The notes under the pieces were generated by a model that saw only the letters and a program-made list of their open reading frames with translations, was not told the origin of the DNA and ran no database searches. Below, piece by piece: positions 27,609-37,979 of a stretch of 64,000 nt of DNA. How positions within the stretch are numbered: position 1 is the first letter of the stretch; each line of letters starts with the position of its first letter. Where the stretch lies: NCBI GenBank assembly GCA_021776825.1, contig JAJFFG010000133.1:1-64000 (forward strand), written 5' to 3'. The DNA comes from Planctomycetota bacterium. Its GTDB lineage: Bacteria > Planctomycetota > JAJSAM01 > JAJVHW01. A program made the position numbers and the translations under genes.

Positions 27609-29786
27609 ATGGACCCCGTGAACACGGCCGCCGTCCCCATGGATCTGCTCCTCGCCCACCGTGGCTGGGTGCGGTCTCTGGCGCTGCGGCTCGCCCGCGA
27701 CGAGCAGAGCGCCGACGACCTCGAGCAGCAGACGTGGCTGCGGGCGCTCCAGAACCCGCCACTCCGCGCTGAGTCCGCGCGGGCATGGCTGGCGACCGTG
27801 CTGCGTCACCTCGCCCGCGATGGCTGGCGAAGCGAGACCCGCCGCACACGGCGCGAGACGGCTGTCGCGGCACCGGACTCGACGCCCGGATCAGCAGAAC
27901 TGGTCGCCCGAGCAGAAGCCCACCGACGACTGATCCGCGAAGTGCTGCGTCTCCGCGAGCCGTATCGCACCGTCGTCCTGCTCCGCTTCTTCGAGGACCT
28001 GCCGCCGCGCGAGATCGCCCAGCGGACCGCGACGCCACCCGCGACCGTGCGCTCTCGTCTGCACCGCGCACTCGACGTCCTGAGAACCCGACTCGACGCC
28101 GAGGACCTCGGCTGGCGTCTCGCACTACTGCCACTACCTGGTGCCGTCCTCACGAACTCTGCCATGCTCGCGGAATCTGCCACGTCGACGACCGCGCTCC
28201 TCGGAGGGATCGCCATGACCGCCAAGAAGAAGATCGCTGCCGTCGCGGCCCTGCTCGCACTGCTCTGCGCGAGTGCGTACGTCGTGGTCGCCGACGACGA
28301 CGTCGCGCCGGAAGCGACGGCAGCGCCGGAGACCGCCGCCGCGGCGCCGACGGCCGAGCGACAGCGAGTGGAGGTGCCACGGACCGAGGACCCGGCCCCA
28401 GAGCCCGAGCCCCCGACGCCGCTGCCGCCCCCCGTCGAGCAGACCGCGCCGCCGGTGCCGACCGTCGAGCACCTCGCGGTGACGGTGCTGCGCAGCGTGC
28501 CGCCACGCGAGGTGCCGCGCGGCTACCGCGAGATCGCGTCATCGGACGAGATCCCGGAGATCGGCGGCGGCGAGCCCGACGGCGACATGCGTCGAGGCGG
28601 AGGCGGCATGAGCCCGCTGCCGTACTGGCAGCGCTGGCCGTCACCGCCGGAGACCGGCACGGTCACGCTGCGCGGGCGCATCACGGACGCGACGGGTCGC
28701 CCTCTCGCGGAAGCCCAAGTGATGCGCGTCTCGCTCGACGGCAGCGGCACGCGCTCGAGCCCTGCGAGCTACCAGTGGATCAAGGAGATCGCCGTCACAG
28801 GACCCGGCGGTCGCTTCGAGGCGCACCATCAACCCGAAGGCAGCTGGCTCATCGCCGCGGAGTGGTTCGGGACTCGCAACACCTCGCGCGGTCTGGATCT
28901 CGGCGGCGCCATCGACGTGACGGCGGGCAGGGACGATGTGCTGACCGGCCTCGACGTGCAACTGCCGATCGAGTCCGCGCGCATGGCGTTCGTCACCGGA
29001 ACCGTTCGCAACCACAAGGGCCAGCCCGTCAAGAACGCCGCCGTCTGGATCGGACGGACGCGCCGCGAGTACACGGCCAAGGACGGCACGTTCCGCTTTG
29101 GCGCCCTCGAGCCGGGATCGCTCACGCTGCTCGTCGACAAGGGGAGCTTCGAGCCCGCCGAGATCGAGCTGGAGCTGGCTCCCGGCGCGCGCCGCGACGT
29201 ACCCGTGGGCCTGGAGCTCGCCGAGACGGGTCCGCTCGTCCTCGAGGGGCGCGTGATCGACGAGGAGGGTCGCCCGGTCGTCGACGTGCCGATCTTCCTC
29301 GGCGCCAGTCGCCAGGGCTCGCGCTGGGCGCGGACGGACGACACCGGCACCTTCCGCTTCGAGAACCTCCACCAGAAGTACGCTAAGCAGACAGTCGACG
29401 TGATGGTCTCCCCGAACCCCGACTCGGCACCCGTCCTGCCCACCGTGCGCAAGGGGCTGACCGTGCCCGCGCCGGGCCTCGAGCTCGTCACACAGCGCGT
29501 CGCGCCGCTCACCATCCATCTCCGCGACGCCATCTCCGGTGCACCGGTCGTCACGTACGTGGTCCATGTGGAAGCGGAGACGGTGACGGACGGCGAGGCC
29601 TCGACGCGGCGCGTCGGCGGCGCGTGGAAGTGGGACGAGACGGGGACGTTCACCGTGCGCGTTCCGAAGGGGCGCCTCATCGTGACGGCGCGAGCGAAGG
29701 GCTACACCGGCATCGAGGTCGACGTGGCGCTCGACGACGCGGGCGGGCTGCCGAAGGCCATCACGGTGGAGATGCAGCCGGAGTGA
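27609..29786 (+). CDS. ECF-type sigma factor fused to TM helix and carboxypeptidase-regulatory-like domains
   Basis: MDLLLAHRGWVRSLALRLARDEQSADDLEQQTWLRALQNPP; LREPYRTVVLLRFFEDLPPREIAQRTATPPATVRSRLHRALDVLR; TM KKKIAAVAALLALLCASAYVVVA; VTLRGRITDATGRPLAEAQVMRV. Confidence 0.9.
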   Translation: MDPVNTAAVPMDLLLAHRGWVRSLALRLARDEQSADDLEQQTWLRALQNPPLRAESARAWLATVLRHLARDGWRSETRRTRRETAVAAPDSTPGSAELVARAEAHRRLIREVLRLREPYRTVVLLRFFEDLPPREIAQRTATPPATVRSRLHRALDVLRTRLDAEDLGWRLALLPLPGAVLTNSAMLAESATSTTALLGGIAMTAKKKIAAVAALLALLCASAYVVVADDDVAPEATAAPETAAAAPTAERQRVEVPRTEDPAPEPEPPTPLPPPVEQTAPPVPTVEHLAVTVLRSVPPREVPRGYREIASSDEIPEIGGGEPDGDMRRGGGGMSPLPYWQRWPSPPETGTVTLRGRITDATGRPLAEAQVMRVSLDGSGTRSSPASYQWIKEIAVTGPGGRFEAHHQPEGSWLIAAEWFGTRNTSRGLDLGGAIDVTAGRDDVLTGLDVQLPIESARMAFVTGTVRNHKGQPVKNAAVWIGRTRREYTAKDGTFRFGALEPGSLTLLVDKGSFEPAEIELELAPGARRDVPVGLELAETGPLVLEGRVIDEEGRPVVDVPIFLGASRQGSRWARTDDTGTFRFENLHQKYAKQTVDVMVSPNPDSAPVLPTVRKGLTVPAPGLELVTQRVAPLTIHLRDAISGAPVVTYVVHVEAETVTDGEASTRRVGGAWKWDETGTFTVRVPKGRLIVTARAKGYTGIEVDVALDDAGGLPKAITVEMQPE

Positions 29787-30081
29787 ACCGGCGCATGATG
29801 TCGCTGTTCGACTGAGCACACTCGTCGGGAGGCGGCCATCAGCATCGTCACGCGGCGTCGCGTCTGCCAATCGGTCCTCTCTGCCCGCGCATCAGTGTCC
29901 CCAAGTATCGAGACTCGCGTGCCCACTGTCGCTCAGCCAGCCGGGACGCTACGCTTCGAATGCTGAGCACACGAGCCGCGGACGGACGAAGGGTCGACTC
30001 GCCTTTTCCGATTTATTGGAGGCGAAGCGGGTGGCCGGACGTCCATTCCATCGGGTGCACCCGTGGGAGGGAGTTGAGGCT

Positions 30082-31716
30082 ATGTCGCGAACTCGCGAGA
30101 GATCACGCCGCGTGATGAGGGTGGTGGTCGCCGCCGTAGCTCTGGCGGCCCTCCTGCCGTCCACGGCTCGAGCGGACACCCACAAGGACGAGAAGCTCGG
30201 CTTCTCCATCGTCTATCCACGGAAGTGGAAGATCATGCCGGTTGCGGCGGACTCCCGCTGGCTCGTGGCGCGGTTCCAGTCCCACCGGGAGTATGAACAC
30301 AGCGACGCGAAGACCAACTTCTGGACTCGCCACGAGCCGAAGTTGGATGTGGTCATCATCCCGCTGTCGGCGGGCGAAGACCGCGGCGCAACCGTCAAGA
30401 AGACCAAGGACGGCGTGAGCATCAGCGAGGCCGCGCCGTACCGCGATCTCAAGGAGTACATGGACAAGACGCTCCGCAACGAGGGCGGCTTCCACTTCTC
30501 CGCCGAGGACGAGGTCGAGATCAACGGGCGTAAGGTGATGCAGTACGAGGTCACCATCGACAAGCTGGCCCGGGTGCCCAAGCGCGTCTGGGGATGGGCG
30601 TACTACGGCGACGACGCGATCTACGGCGTGGTCGCCGATTCGCTGATGGCTCACGAGGACAAGATCAAGCCGGACATCATGAAGGCGTTCAGGTCCGTGA
30701 AGCTCTTCCAGCGCAGCGGCACGCTGCCGAGCGGCGAACGAACCGGGTCCGACATCACTCTCCGAGGGTTCGACACCGACGCGGACCTCACCGAGGAAGA
30801 CATCGCCGACCGGCGCGACAAGGGCGTGGACCGCGAAGTGAGTCGCATCGTCGACGGCCTGCCCAAGGACTGGACGGTCAAGGAGACGAAGCACTTCGTC
30901 ATCGTGAGTCACGCCGACAAGCGGTACACGAAAGAGGTCGCGCGCCACTGCGAGGCCTTCCGCGGCTGGCTGGACAAGAAGTTCGACTACCTCGGCAGCG
31001 GACACCGCGGACGTGTCATCGTTCGCATCTGCGCCGACAGCGACGAGCGGAGCAACTACCTCGAGTCCAAGGGCTGGTTCTCCGACACGTACGAGGTGGT
31101 GACGTACAAGGACCGCGACGGTTGGTCCGACTGGGCCATGGAGAGCCTGAACCGCGGCATCTGGAACATCTGGTTCTCCGACACCAATCGGGACCTCGCC
31201 GTCGGCGCGCCGCGCTGGATCTCGTCGGGACTGGCCGACGTCATGGAGCGCGCGAGTTCGAAGGGCAAGAAGATCGAGTTCAAGGCTGACACCTGGGACA
31301 AGAGCCGCATCAACGAGCTCCGTCGTGATGACAAGCTGCTCCCGGCGAGCGCGTTCTTCAACCTCACCACCGCGGAGTTGTGGGCGGACTGGGAGAACGG
31401 CCGGCAGGTCGAGTTCTTCGTCAACTACCTGCTCGTCGGCGCCGGCTCCAAGGGCAAGTACAAGTCGGTGTTCCCCGACTACGTCAAGAACCTGATCGTC
31501 GCGATGGACGAGGCGGGCGGCGACGAGGAGTACATCAAGCTCCTGGAGACCGTGCCCAAGACGGAGGCGGAGGAGACGGAGCTGTTCCGCAAGCGCGCGG
31601 AGTACTGGACCAATCAGGAGCGCACGATGCTCGACCAGCTGCGCGAGCGAACGTTCGGCGACTGGGCGGTCAAGGACTGGGAGCGATTGAGCGCGGCGTA
31701 CTGGAAAGAGCTGTGA
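30082..31716 (+). CDS. Secreted protein with degenerate gluzincin/DUF1570-like C-terminal region
   Basis: Start MSRTRERSRRVMRVVVAAVALAALLPSTARA within ORF 30016..31716; C-term resembles the next gene but lacks HExxH. Confidence 0.7.
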   Translation: MSRTRERSRRVMRVVVAAVALAALLPSTARADTHKDEKLGFSIVYPRKWKIMPVAADSRWLVARFQSHREYEHSDAKTNFWTRHEPKLDVVIIPLSAGEDRGATVKKTKDGVSISEAAPYRDLKEYMDKTLRNEGGFHFSAEDEVEINGRKVMQYEVTIDKLARVPKRVWGWAYYGDDAIYGVVADSLMAHEDKIKPDIMKAFRSVKLFQRSGTLPSGERTGSDITLRGFDTDADLTEEDIADRRDKGVDREVSRIVDGLPKDWTVKETKHFVIVSHADKRYTKEVARHCEAFRGWLDKKFDYLGSGHRGRVIVRICADSDERSNYLESKGWFSDTYEVVTYKDRDGWSDWAMESLNRGIWNIWFSDTNRDLAVGAPRWISSGLADVMERASSKGKKIEFKADTWDKSRINELRRDDKLLPASAFFNLTTAELWADWENGRQVEFFVNYLLVGAGSKGKYKSVFPDYVKNLIVAMDEAGGDEEYIKLLETVPKTEAEETELFRKRAEYWTNQERTMLDQLRERTFGDWAVKDWERLSAAYWKEL

Positions 31717-33281
31717 TCCTCCGCTCCTGGTTTGCTCTTGCACGACCGACGCTGGCGCTCCTGATGGGGCCAGCGCTGCTGCTCGCCACGACCGCGCCGG
31801 CGTTGGCCTCGGACGACATCCTTCAGCTGAAGGACGGCCGGGTCGTCGATGGCGTCACGATGGAGCTCACCGAGACGGCCATCGTCGTGAAGTACAAGAA
31901 TGGCGACGTCACGGTCCCCCTCGACCGCGTCGAGGACTACTTCGTCGGCGGGCGCTCGCGGGAGACGGGCCTGACGGACGAGGACAAGGAGAAGCAGGCC
32001 TCCGGACTCGTGCGCTTCCGAGGTCGGTGGATCACCGTCGCGAAGCGCACGCAGCAGCTCGAGAAGGAGCGGCGCGAGCGGCACGAAGCGCTGAAGGACG
32101 TCCAGGCGCACCGCGAGTGGCGCAACCGCTACCAGTTCGAGACGAAGAACTTCGCGATCCAGTCGACGCTCCCGCCGCACATCAACGAGAGGTACTCACA
32201 GCTCCTCGAGGACTACTTCGCCGAGTTCAAGAAGATGTGGGGCATTCGCGTGCCCAAGAAGTGGGGGCGGCTGCCGGTCTGCTTCTACCACGACCGCGAT
32301 TCCTTCAATCGGACGGCCGGCGTGTCGGGCGGCACCGCGGCGTACTACCGCTTCGTGGACCCGCGGGACCTGAACTTCTACTACGACCGCACCGACCCGG
32401 ACCAGACGGTCGCGGTGATGTTCCACGAGGCCAATCACTACCTCACGGACCTGATGAGCGAGACGTTCCAGTACCCGAACTGGGTGAACGAGGCCATGGC
32501 CGAGTACTGGGCGGTGACCGTCTGGGATGCCGACACCGGCAAGGTGCAGATCGGCGGCATCCAGGATGGTCGCCTCGTCGAGGTCAAGAACGACATTGAG
32601 GCCGGCAAGCGCTACGGCCTGCGACGCCTGATCACCAACGAGAACCGCGAGTACGAGTTCTACTACTGGGGCTGGTCCTTCGTGCACTTCATGCTCGAGA
32701 CCAAGAAGTACGAGAAGGGCTTCCGGAAGTTCTTCGTACAGCTCGCCCGCGGCAAGGGCGTCAAGCGCTCTCGAGGTGCATTCAACTTCGAGTACGTGAG
32801 CGGTGACGAGTGCCTGCGCGTGTTCTTGAAGAACCTGAAGCTGAAGGATGGGGATCTCGAGGCATTGCAGACCGAGTGGTACGCGTACATCGATCAACTG
32901 GAGAGCAACGGAACGCGAGGCCTCGAGGAGGCCGGCATGTCCGCGTTCGCGCACAACCGTCGACTCCGGGCTGAGCGTCTCCTGAAGGCCGCCATGGAGG
33001 CGGGGAGCACCAGCATCTCGGCCCACATCCGCTACGCCGAGATCCTGCGCATGAAGCCGGAGGGCCTCGCCGAGGCCGAGAAGATCCTCCGTCGTGCCGT
33101 CGAGATCGACTCGCTGGAGGCGCGCGTGTGGGCGCACCTGGGCTACACGCTCTGGATCGGCGACAGGAAGGAAGACGGCAAGCGTCTCGCCAACCTCGCG
33201 CGGGAGATCGATCCCGACAACCCCTTCCTCCTGATCGACATCGCCGAGGCGCTCGGCGAACACCTGGATGACGCGCGATGA
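31713..33281 (+). CDS. Secreted gluzincin/DUF1570-like metallopeptidase with C-terminal TPR, GTG start
   Basis: FHEANHYLTDLMSETFQYPNWVNEAMAEYW (HExxH with downstream Glu); start overlaps upstream TGA. Confidence 0.8.
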   Translation: MILRSWFALARPTLALLMGPALLLATTAPALASDDILQLKDGRVVDGVTMELTETAIVVKYKNGDVTVPLDRVEDYFVGGRSRETGLTDEDKEKQASGLVRFRGRWITVAKRTQQLEKERRERHEALKDVQAHREWRNRYQFETKNFAIQSTLPPHINERYSQLLEDYFAEFKKMWGIRVPKKWGRLPVCFYHDRDSFNRTAGVSGGTAAYYRFVDPRDLNFYYDRTDPDQTVAVMFHEANHYLTDLMSETFQYPNWVNEAMAEYWAVTVWDADTGKVQIGGIQDGRLVEVKNDIEAGKRYGLRRLITNENREYEFYYWGWSFVHFMLETKKYEKGFRKFFVQLARGKGVKRSRGAFNFEYVSGDECLRVFLKNLKLKDGDLEALQTEWYAYIDQLESNGTRGLEEAGMSAFAHNRRLRAERLLKAAMEAGSTSISAHIRYAEILRMKPEGLAEAEKILRRAVEIDSLEARVWAHLGYTLWIGDRKEDGKRLANLAREIDPDNPFLLIDIAEALGEHLDDAR

Positions 33282-34798
33282 GCAGGACACGCACGTGGAG
33301 TCTGTGCGTGATCGCCGCACTCGGCGTGGTGACGTCGATCGTGCCGTCGGCCGCCGTTCCCCTGGTGCGGGCCGAAGAGGATCCGGTGGCAGCCGCGAGC
33401 GCGCTCGCGGACGAAGCCGCTGAGCACTTCGCCGCCGCCGGAGACACCGACGCGTCGCACGCGGAGCGGAAGAAGAGTCGCCGGGAGGCCTACTGGCGCT
33501 TGAAGAAGGCGCGCAACCTGCTGAACGACCATCTCGACGCGCACCCCGACGAGACGGAGTCCCTCGACTCGCTCTACGTGCGGATCTCCACCATGCTCTT
33601 CTGGACGAAGAAGGAAGCCGGCATGGGCGAGCTGGAGGGCGCTGGCAGCGGGTCCGGGGGCACCTCGGGCGGGACGAAGCCGAAGCCAAAGCCCGGCGGC
33701 CTGCGCGCCGAGCCGCGTAAGAAGCCGACACCTCCTCCTCCGTCCGCCGACCGAGACGACCCCGCCAAGTCGGCACCCACCGAGCCCGAGCCCGAACCCG
33801 AGATCCCCGCTGGGCCGACCGCCGCCGACGGACTCGCCGAGGTGCAGGATTACGAACGGCGGCATCCCGGCGACGTGCCCGGCCTTCACGAACGCTACAC
33901 CGAGTTCCTCGGCGCGTTCCCGGACCCGGCCACGGACGAGTACGAGAACGCGATGACGAGGCTCGAGGCCCTCGGACGTCAGCTGAAGGACGTCTACCGG
34001 AGCCTGCGCGACGAGGACCCTGACGAGCTCGCGGACCTGGGCGACGCCGAGTCGGGGCGACTCGTCACGCAGCTGATCGCAGATCTGGCGCCGGACAACG
34101 ACGACGTCGTGCGCGAGCGCGCGGCACGCTATCTCGGTTCTCTCGGAACGCGCGCTGCCGTCGTCGCCCTGATCGACCTGTTGAAGGCCGAGCCGGATAC
34201 GCCGATGGGCGAGGCCTGCGCTGAGGCGTTGTCGCGCGTCGGAGGACGGATCGTGTGCGCGCGCCTCGCGCGCCTGAAGCGACCGTCGGCAGAGCTCTCC
34301 AACCAGGTGGTCATGATCCTCTCGGCGGTGGTCGAGCGCGGTGGCCCCGAGGGCCGCGTGGCCGGCGAGACGATGGCGGAGTTCGCCCTGTCGCGCAACG
34401 ACGAGTCGCTCCACACCGCCGCCGTGGAACTGCTGCGCGACGCCGGAAAGCCCGGCGCGCTGGGCCTCGCGAGCCTCCTGTCCGTCGCCGGGGCGGCCGA
34501 CGTCGAGGCGCACATCGTGCACCTGGGGGAGATGGGAGATCCGCGCACCGCGACGCACCTCGCTGCCTATCTCAAGAGCAACGCGCGCGGGATCGACGGC
34601 CGGCGATCCAAGGCCGCTCGCGCCGCCATCCAGAAGTTCGGCAAGCCGTCCGTGCGCTACCTGATCCCTGCCCTGGACGATGCCGATGTCGCGGTCTGGA
34701 CGGCGGAACTGCTACGTCGCTTCACGGGCGTCAAGCAGAAGAACGACAAGCGCAAGACCTGGGAGCGCTGGTACCGCAAGAACCGCCGCGACTTCTGA
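33278..34798 (+). CDS. Secreted HEAT-repeat-like protein
   Basis: ATGA overlap with upstream gene; NDDVVRERAARYLGSLGTRAAVVALIDLLKAEPDTPMGEACAEALSRVGG. Confidence 0.75.
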   Translation: MSRTRTWSLCVIAALGVVTSIVPSAAVPLVRAEEDPVAAASALADEAAEHFAAAGDTDASHAERKKSRREAYWRLKKARNLLNDHLDAHPDETESLDSLYVRISTMLFWTKKEAGMGELEGAGSGSGGTSGGTKPKPKPGGLRAEPRKKPTPPPPSADRDDPAKSAPTEPEPEPEIPAGPTAADGLAEVQDYERRHPGDVPGLHERYTEFLGAFPDPATDEYENAMTRLEALGRQLKDVYRSLRDEDPDELADLGDAESGRLVTQLIADLAPDNDDVVRERAARYLGSLGTRAAVVALIDLLKAEPDTPMGEACAEALSRVGGRIVCARLARLKRPSAELSNQVVMILSAVVERGGPEGRVAGETMAEFALSRNDESLHTAAVELLRDAGKPGALGLASLLSVAGAADVEAHIVHLGEMGDPRTATHLAAYLKSNARGIDGRRSKAARAAIQKFGKPSVRYLIPALDDADVAVWTAELLRRFTGVKQKNDKRKTWERWYRKNRRDF

Positions 34799-34828
34799 CG
34801 CGCGAAACGCCCCAAGTCGATCGCTCAG

Positions 34829-34876
34829 CGCGCGCGCCACGGCGCGCGCGAGTTCCGCGATCTCATCGAGATCGCG
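34829..34876. terminator. Two adjacent perfect hairpins (CGCGCGCGCC-AC-GGCGCGCGCG and CGCGATCTC-ATC-GAGATCGCG)
   Basis: 10-bp stem at 34829-34850 and 9-bp stem at 34856-34876 in the 34799-34888 intergenic gap. Confidence 0.5.
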
Positions 34877-34888
34877 TATCACGCAGAG

Positions 34889-35545
34889 ATGGCCTCGCTC
34901 TTCCCCTGCGACCCCGATGGCAGCGTCGAAGCGTTGCCCGAGCGCGTGATCCTGGTCCGCCACGGCGAGACCGAATGGAACGAGCGCGGCGTCTGGCAGG
35001 GACAAGCCGACATCCCGCTGTCCGATGTCGGTCGCGCCCAGGCACGTGCCGTCGCGGAACGGCTGGCGAACCTGGCGGCAGACGCGCTCGTCACGAGCGA
35101 TCTGCTCCGAGCGGCCGAGACGGCCGAGATCATCGGCGCACGGCTCGGACTGACTCCGGTCCCGTTGCCGGGGCTGCGCGAGCTGCACGTCGGAGAGTGG
35201 TCGGGGCTGAACGGGGAGCAGATCGCGGCGCGGTCCCCGGAGCAGTTCGCGCGCTTCCGCGACGGTCTGGCCCCGGCACCGGGCGGCGAGTCGCTGGTGG
35301 CGTTCTGGGAGCGCGTGATGGCTGCGTTCCGGGAAGCGGTGGCGCTCGCGCCCGGCGGAACGCTCGTGCAGGTGTCGCACGGTGGGACGCATCGCAATCT
35401 CATGGCCCAGCTGCTCGGAGTGCCGATGGGGAAGTCGGGGCGGCTCTCATCCGGCCGCAACACGTCGCTCTGCGAGATCCGCTTCCGCGGCGGTGCGCCG
35501 CATGTCGTGCGCATGCACGACACGCGCCATCTCGACGATCTGTGA
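34889..35545 (+). CDS. Histidine phosphatase family (phosphoglycerate mutase-like) protein
   Basis: VILVRHGETEWNERGVWQGQADIPLSDVGRAQA; VSHGGTHRNLMAQLL. Confidence 0.92.
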   Translation: MASLFPCDPDGSVEALPERVILVRHGETEWNERGVWQGQADIPLSDVGRAQARAVAERLANLAADALVTSDLLRAAETAEIIGARLGLTPVPLPGLRELHVGEWSGLNGEQIAARSPEQFARFRDGLAPAPGGESLVAFWERVMAAFREAVALAPGGTLVQVSHGGTHRNLMAQLLGVPMGKSGRLSSGRNTSLCEIRFRGGAPHVVRMHDTRHLDDL

Positions 35546-35594
35546 ACACCGACGCACGCACGCCGTCCAACGCGTGAGACGGAGGAACGACACG

Positions 35595-36296
35595 ATGCGA
35601 GCAGGTACATGGATCGGTCTGATGGCAGTGGCGCTGCTGAGCAGCGGGTGCGCGTCTGTGGGGACCAGTAGCCCGACGGCGAAGCGCATGCGGCCCGCGG
35701 CGTCGGTCGCCCCGGACGGCTCGGCGAGTGGGTTCGCGGACGTGCCGGACGCGGAGCGCGCCGACAGTGCAATGTCCGGACGGATGGTGATCCGCAACGC
35801 CGGACTGTCCCTGGCTGTCGACGACATCGATGCGGCCGGCGATGCGGTGGTCGCGCTCGCGGCCTCCTCCGGCGGCTTCGTGTTGTCCTCGAGCCGGACG
35901 AGCTACACGATCAAGGTGCCGTCGACCGGCTTCGAGCCGGTGCTCGAGGAACTGACTGCGCTGGGTGAGGTCACGCGCAAGAGCCTGAGCGGCGAGGACG
36001 TGACCTCGGAGTACCTCGACCTCGAAGTGCGGCTGAAGAACGCGCACGCGGCGCGCGACGCGTACGAGGCGCTGCTGAAGCGCGCGACGAGCGTCGAGGA
36101 GATCCTGAAGGTGGAGCAGGCGCTCAACGCGACGCAGGAGCGCATCGAGCTGCTCGAGGGTCGACGCAAGTATCTCGATGAGAACCTGGCGCTCTCGACG
36201 ATCCGCGTCTCGCTCCGCGAGCGCAAGCGACCTGGTCCGCTGAAGATGCTCTTCGACGGGACGCGCTGGCTGGTGATGAAACTGATCTGGCTCTAG
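35595..36296 (+). CDS. DUF4349-type lipoprotein
   Basis: Lipobox LLSSGCAS; RMVIRNAGLSLAVDDIDAAGDAVVALAASSGGFVLSSS...GEVTRKSLSGEDVTSEYLDLEVRLKNAHAARDAYEALL. Confidence 0.82.
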   Translation: MRAGTWIGLMAVALLSSGCASVGTSSPTAKRMRPAASVAPDGSASGFADVPDAERADSAMSGRMVIRNAGLSLAVDDIDAAGDAVVALAASSGGFVLSSSRTSYTIKVPSTGFEPVLEELTALGEVTRKSLSGEDVTSEYLDLEVRLKNAHAARDAYEALLKRATSVEEILKVEQALNATQERIELLEGRRKYLDENLALSTIRVSLRERKRPGPLKMLFDGTRWLVMKLIWL

Positions 36297-36571
36297 CCCG
36301 ACCCTCTCACCACGTCGCCACGCCTGACGCGTCGCAGGGACCACGATCTCTGCGTTGACACAGCTCGTTGGGGGGATCAGCCCCGACCACGCTGCGTCCG
36401 CCTTGATCTCGCGGCCCCCGCTCGGTCAGGACACTCTGTCGTGGCTCCAACGCCAGACTTCACGCCGTGCATCCCTCGCAGTCCCTGCGTTCCGGCCGCA
36501 GCCCGCGCCGACGTGGTGAGAAGGCCGGGCTAGCCCGAATCGAATTCGGAGGCCGGCGTGAGCCGCCGCCC

Positions 36572-37708
36572 CTACTCGCCGCCGGCGAGTTTGCGGAGGC
36601 GCTCGTAGCGCTCGGGCTCGTCCGTCTTCATCCAGTCGTTCGTCTCGAGGACCTCCCACGCCTTGGCGAAGTGGGCGGGCGCCTCGTCGGCGCGATCGAG
36701 GAGCAGCAGGCACTCACCGAGCTCCTCGTGGACGTAGCCGGCGGGCGTGCCCGATGCTTCGCGCGCGGCGAGGACCTCCACCTGGATCGCGTACGCCTCC
36801 TCGACGCGGCCCAGGCTCCGCAGGCAACGCCCGACCGTCCAGCGAGCGATGCGCGTCTGCTCCGCGTTCTCCTTCGCGACGTGGTACGCGTGGCAGCGCT
36901 CGAACAGCTCGAGCGCGCGCTCGTACTCGCCAGCGGTGTGGTACGTCCAACCGGTGTTGTTGTAGAGCGGCCCGAGCCACCCCTTGGCGCGCTCGTCGGT
37001 TGTCTCCTCGGCGATCTGGATGGCGCGCTCGTTCCATGCGAGCGAGTCGTCGCGAGGGAGGACGATCCCGAGCATGTGCGCGGCGTCGATCGCAAGACCG
37101 TCGAGCTGCGCTTCCTGGGCTACGCCGAACGCCTCCTCGAACAACAGCGCGGCCGGTTCCTTCTCGCCGGACGAGTTGAACGTGCGTCCCCGCTCGAGCA
37201 GGTAGCGGACGCGCGGCAGAGCTGCCGCGTCGCGCAGGAGCGGCTCGACCGTGTCGAGGATCTCGTGACTCTTCGCGAAGTCACGCCGCAGGCCATGTGT
37301 ACGCGCGATCTGCGTCAGGAGTTCGGCCCGGTAGTCGTCATCGCCGCGGGCTTCCGCCAGCGCCAGGATCTCGCGGAACTTCACCTCGCTCGACGCCGGA
37401 TCGCGGAAGTTCCAGTGCTTCCGGAAGTCCGGCAGCGGCTCGACGTCGGGCGACGCCGCTGCGTCTTCGGCCGCGTTGGCGGAATCCGGCTGGTCGGCGG
37501 CGTCCTCTCCGTCAACCGGGTCGGCTGCGTCGGCTGGGTCGGCTGGCCGCGCGTCCTCTGTCGTGTCAGATTCCGGCGTAGCGGCGTCCGACGCCGTGGA
37601 CTCGTCCGAGCGGCCAGGGGGATCGTTCGGCATACCGCAGCCTCCGGTGAGAAGAGCCAACGCGAACGACGCTGAGCAGAGGGCGCGTCGGGCGTGCAGA
37701 GTGGTCAT
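36572..37708 (-). CDS. TPR-repeat lipoprotein
   Basis: Internal start MTTLHARRALCSASFALALLTGGCGM; tetratricopeptide-like repeats throughout. Confidence 0.78.
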   Translation of the reverse strand: MTTLHARRALCSASFALALLTGGCGMPNDPPGRSDESTASDAATPESDTTEDARPADPADAADPVDGEDAADQPDSANAAEDAAASPDVEPLPDFRKHWNFRDPASSEVKFREILALAEARGDDDYRAELLTQIARTHGLRRDFAKSHEILDTVEPLLRDAAALPRVRYLLERGRTFNSSGEKEPAALLFEEAFGVAQEAQLDGLAIDAAHMLGIVLPRDDSLAWNERAIQIAEETTDERAKGWLGPLYNNTGWTYHTAGEYERALELFERCHAYHVAKENAEQTRIARWTVGRCLRSLGRVEEAYAIQVEVLAAREASGTPAGYVHEELGECLLLLDRADEAPAHFAKAWEVLETNDWMKTDEPERYERLRKLAGGE

Positions 37709-37979
37709 CCGGGCACTGTATCGCGCGGAGCCGATCCGGCGGATCCCCCTCGCATCGGCCTCCTCGCCGCGCAAAAGGACCCACCCACCCCGTAAGGGGG
37801 AAGACGTGCGGGAGGAGCGAAGGTTACGGCGGGCTGTCGAACGTCCGTTCGATCGAGGCCGGAGGTGAGCCGGACCCGCAGTGTGGGAGCACGGCGGCGT
37901 CCGAGCGCGACGACGACCGGAAGCGTCAGCGATCGAGTCTCAGGGGGCGCCCACGAGCCGCCCACGAGCCGCGGGGACG

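Noticed and set aside
34796-34888. In-frame TGA of the 33278-34798 gene followed by an open frame running into the histidine phosphatase (possible second readthrough/Sec site)
   Set aside because: The upstream protein ends naturally (WYRKNRRDF), no redox motif surrounds the TGA, the downstream gene has its own complete domain, and being in frame has a 1/3 chance. The nearby hairpins are better explained as intergenic structures.
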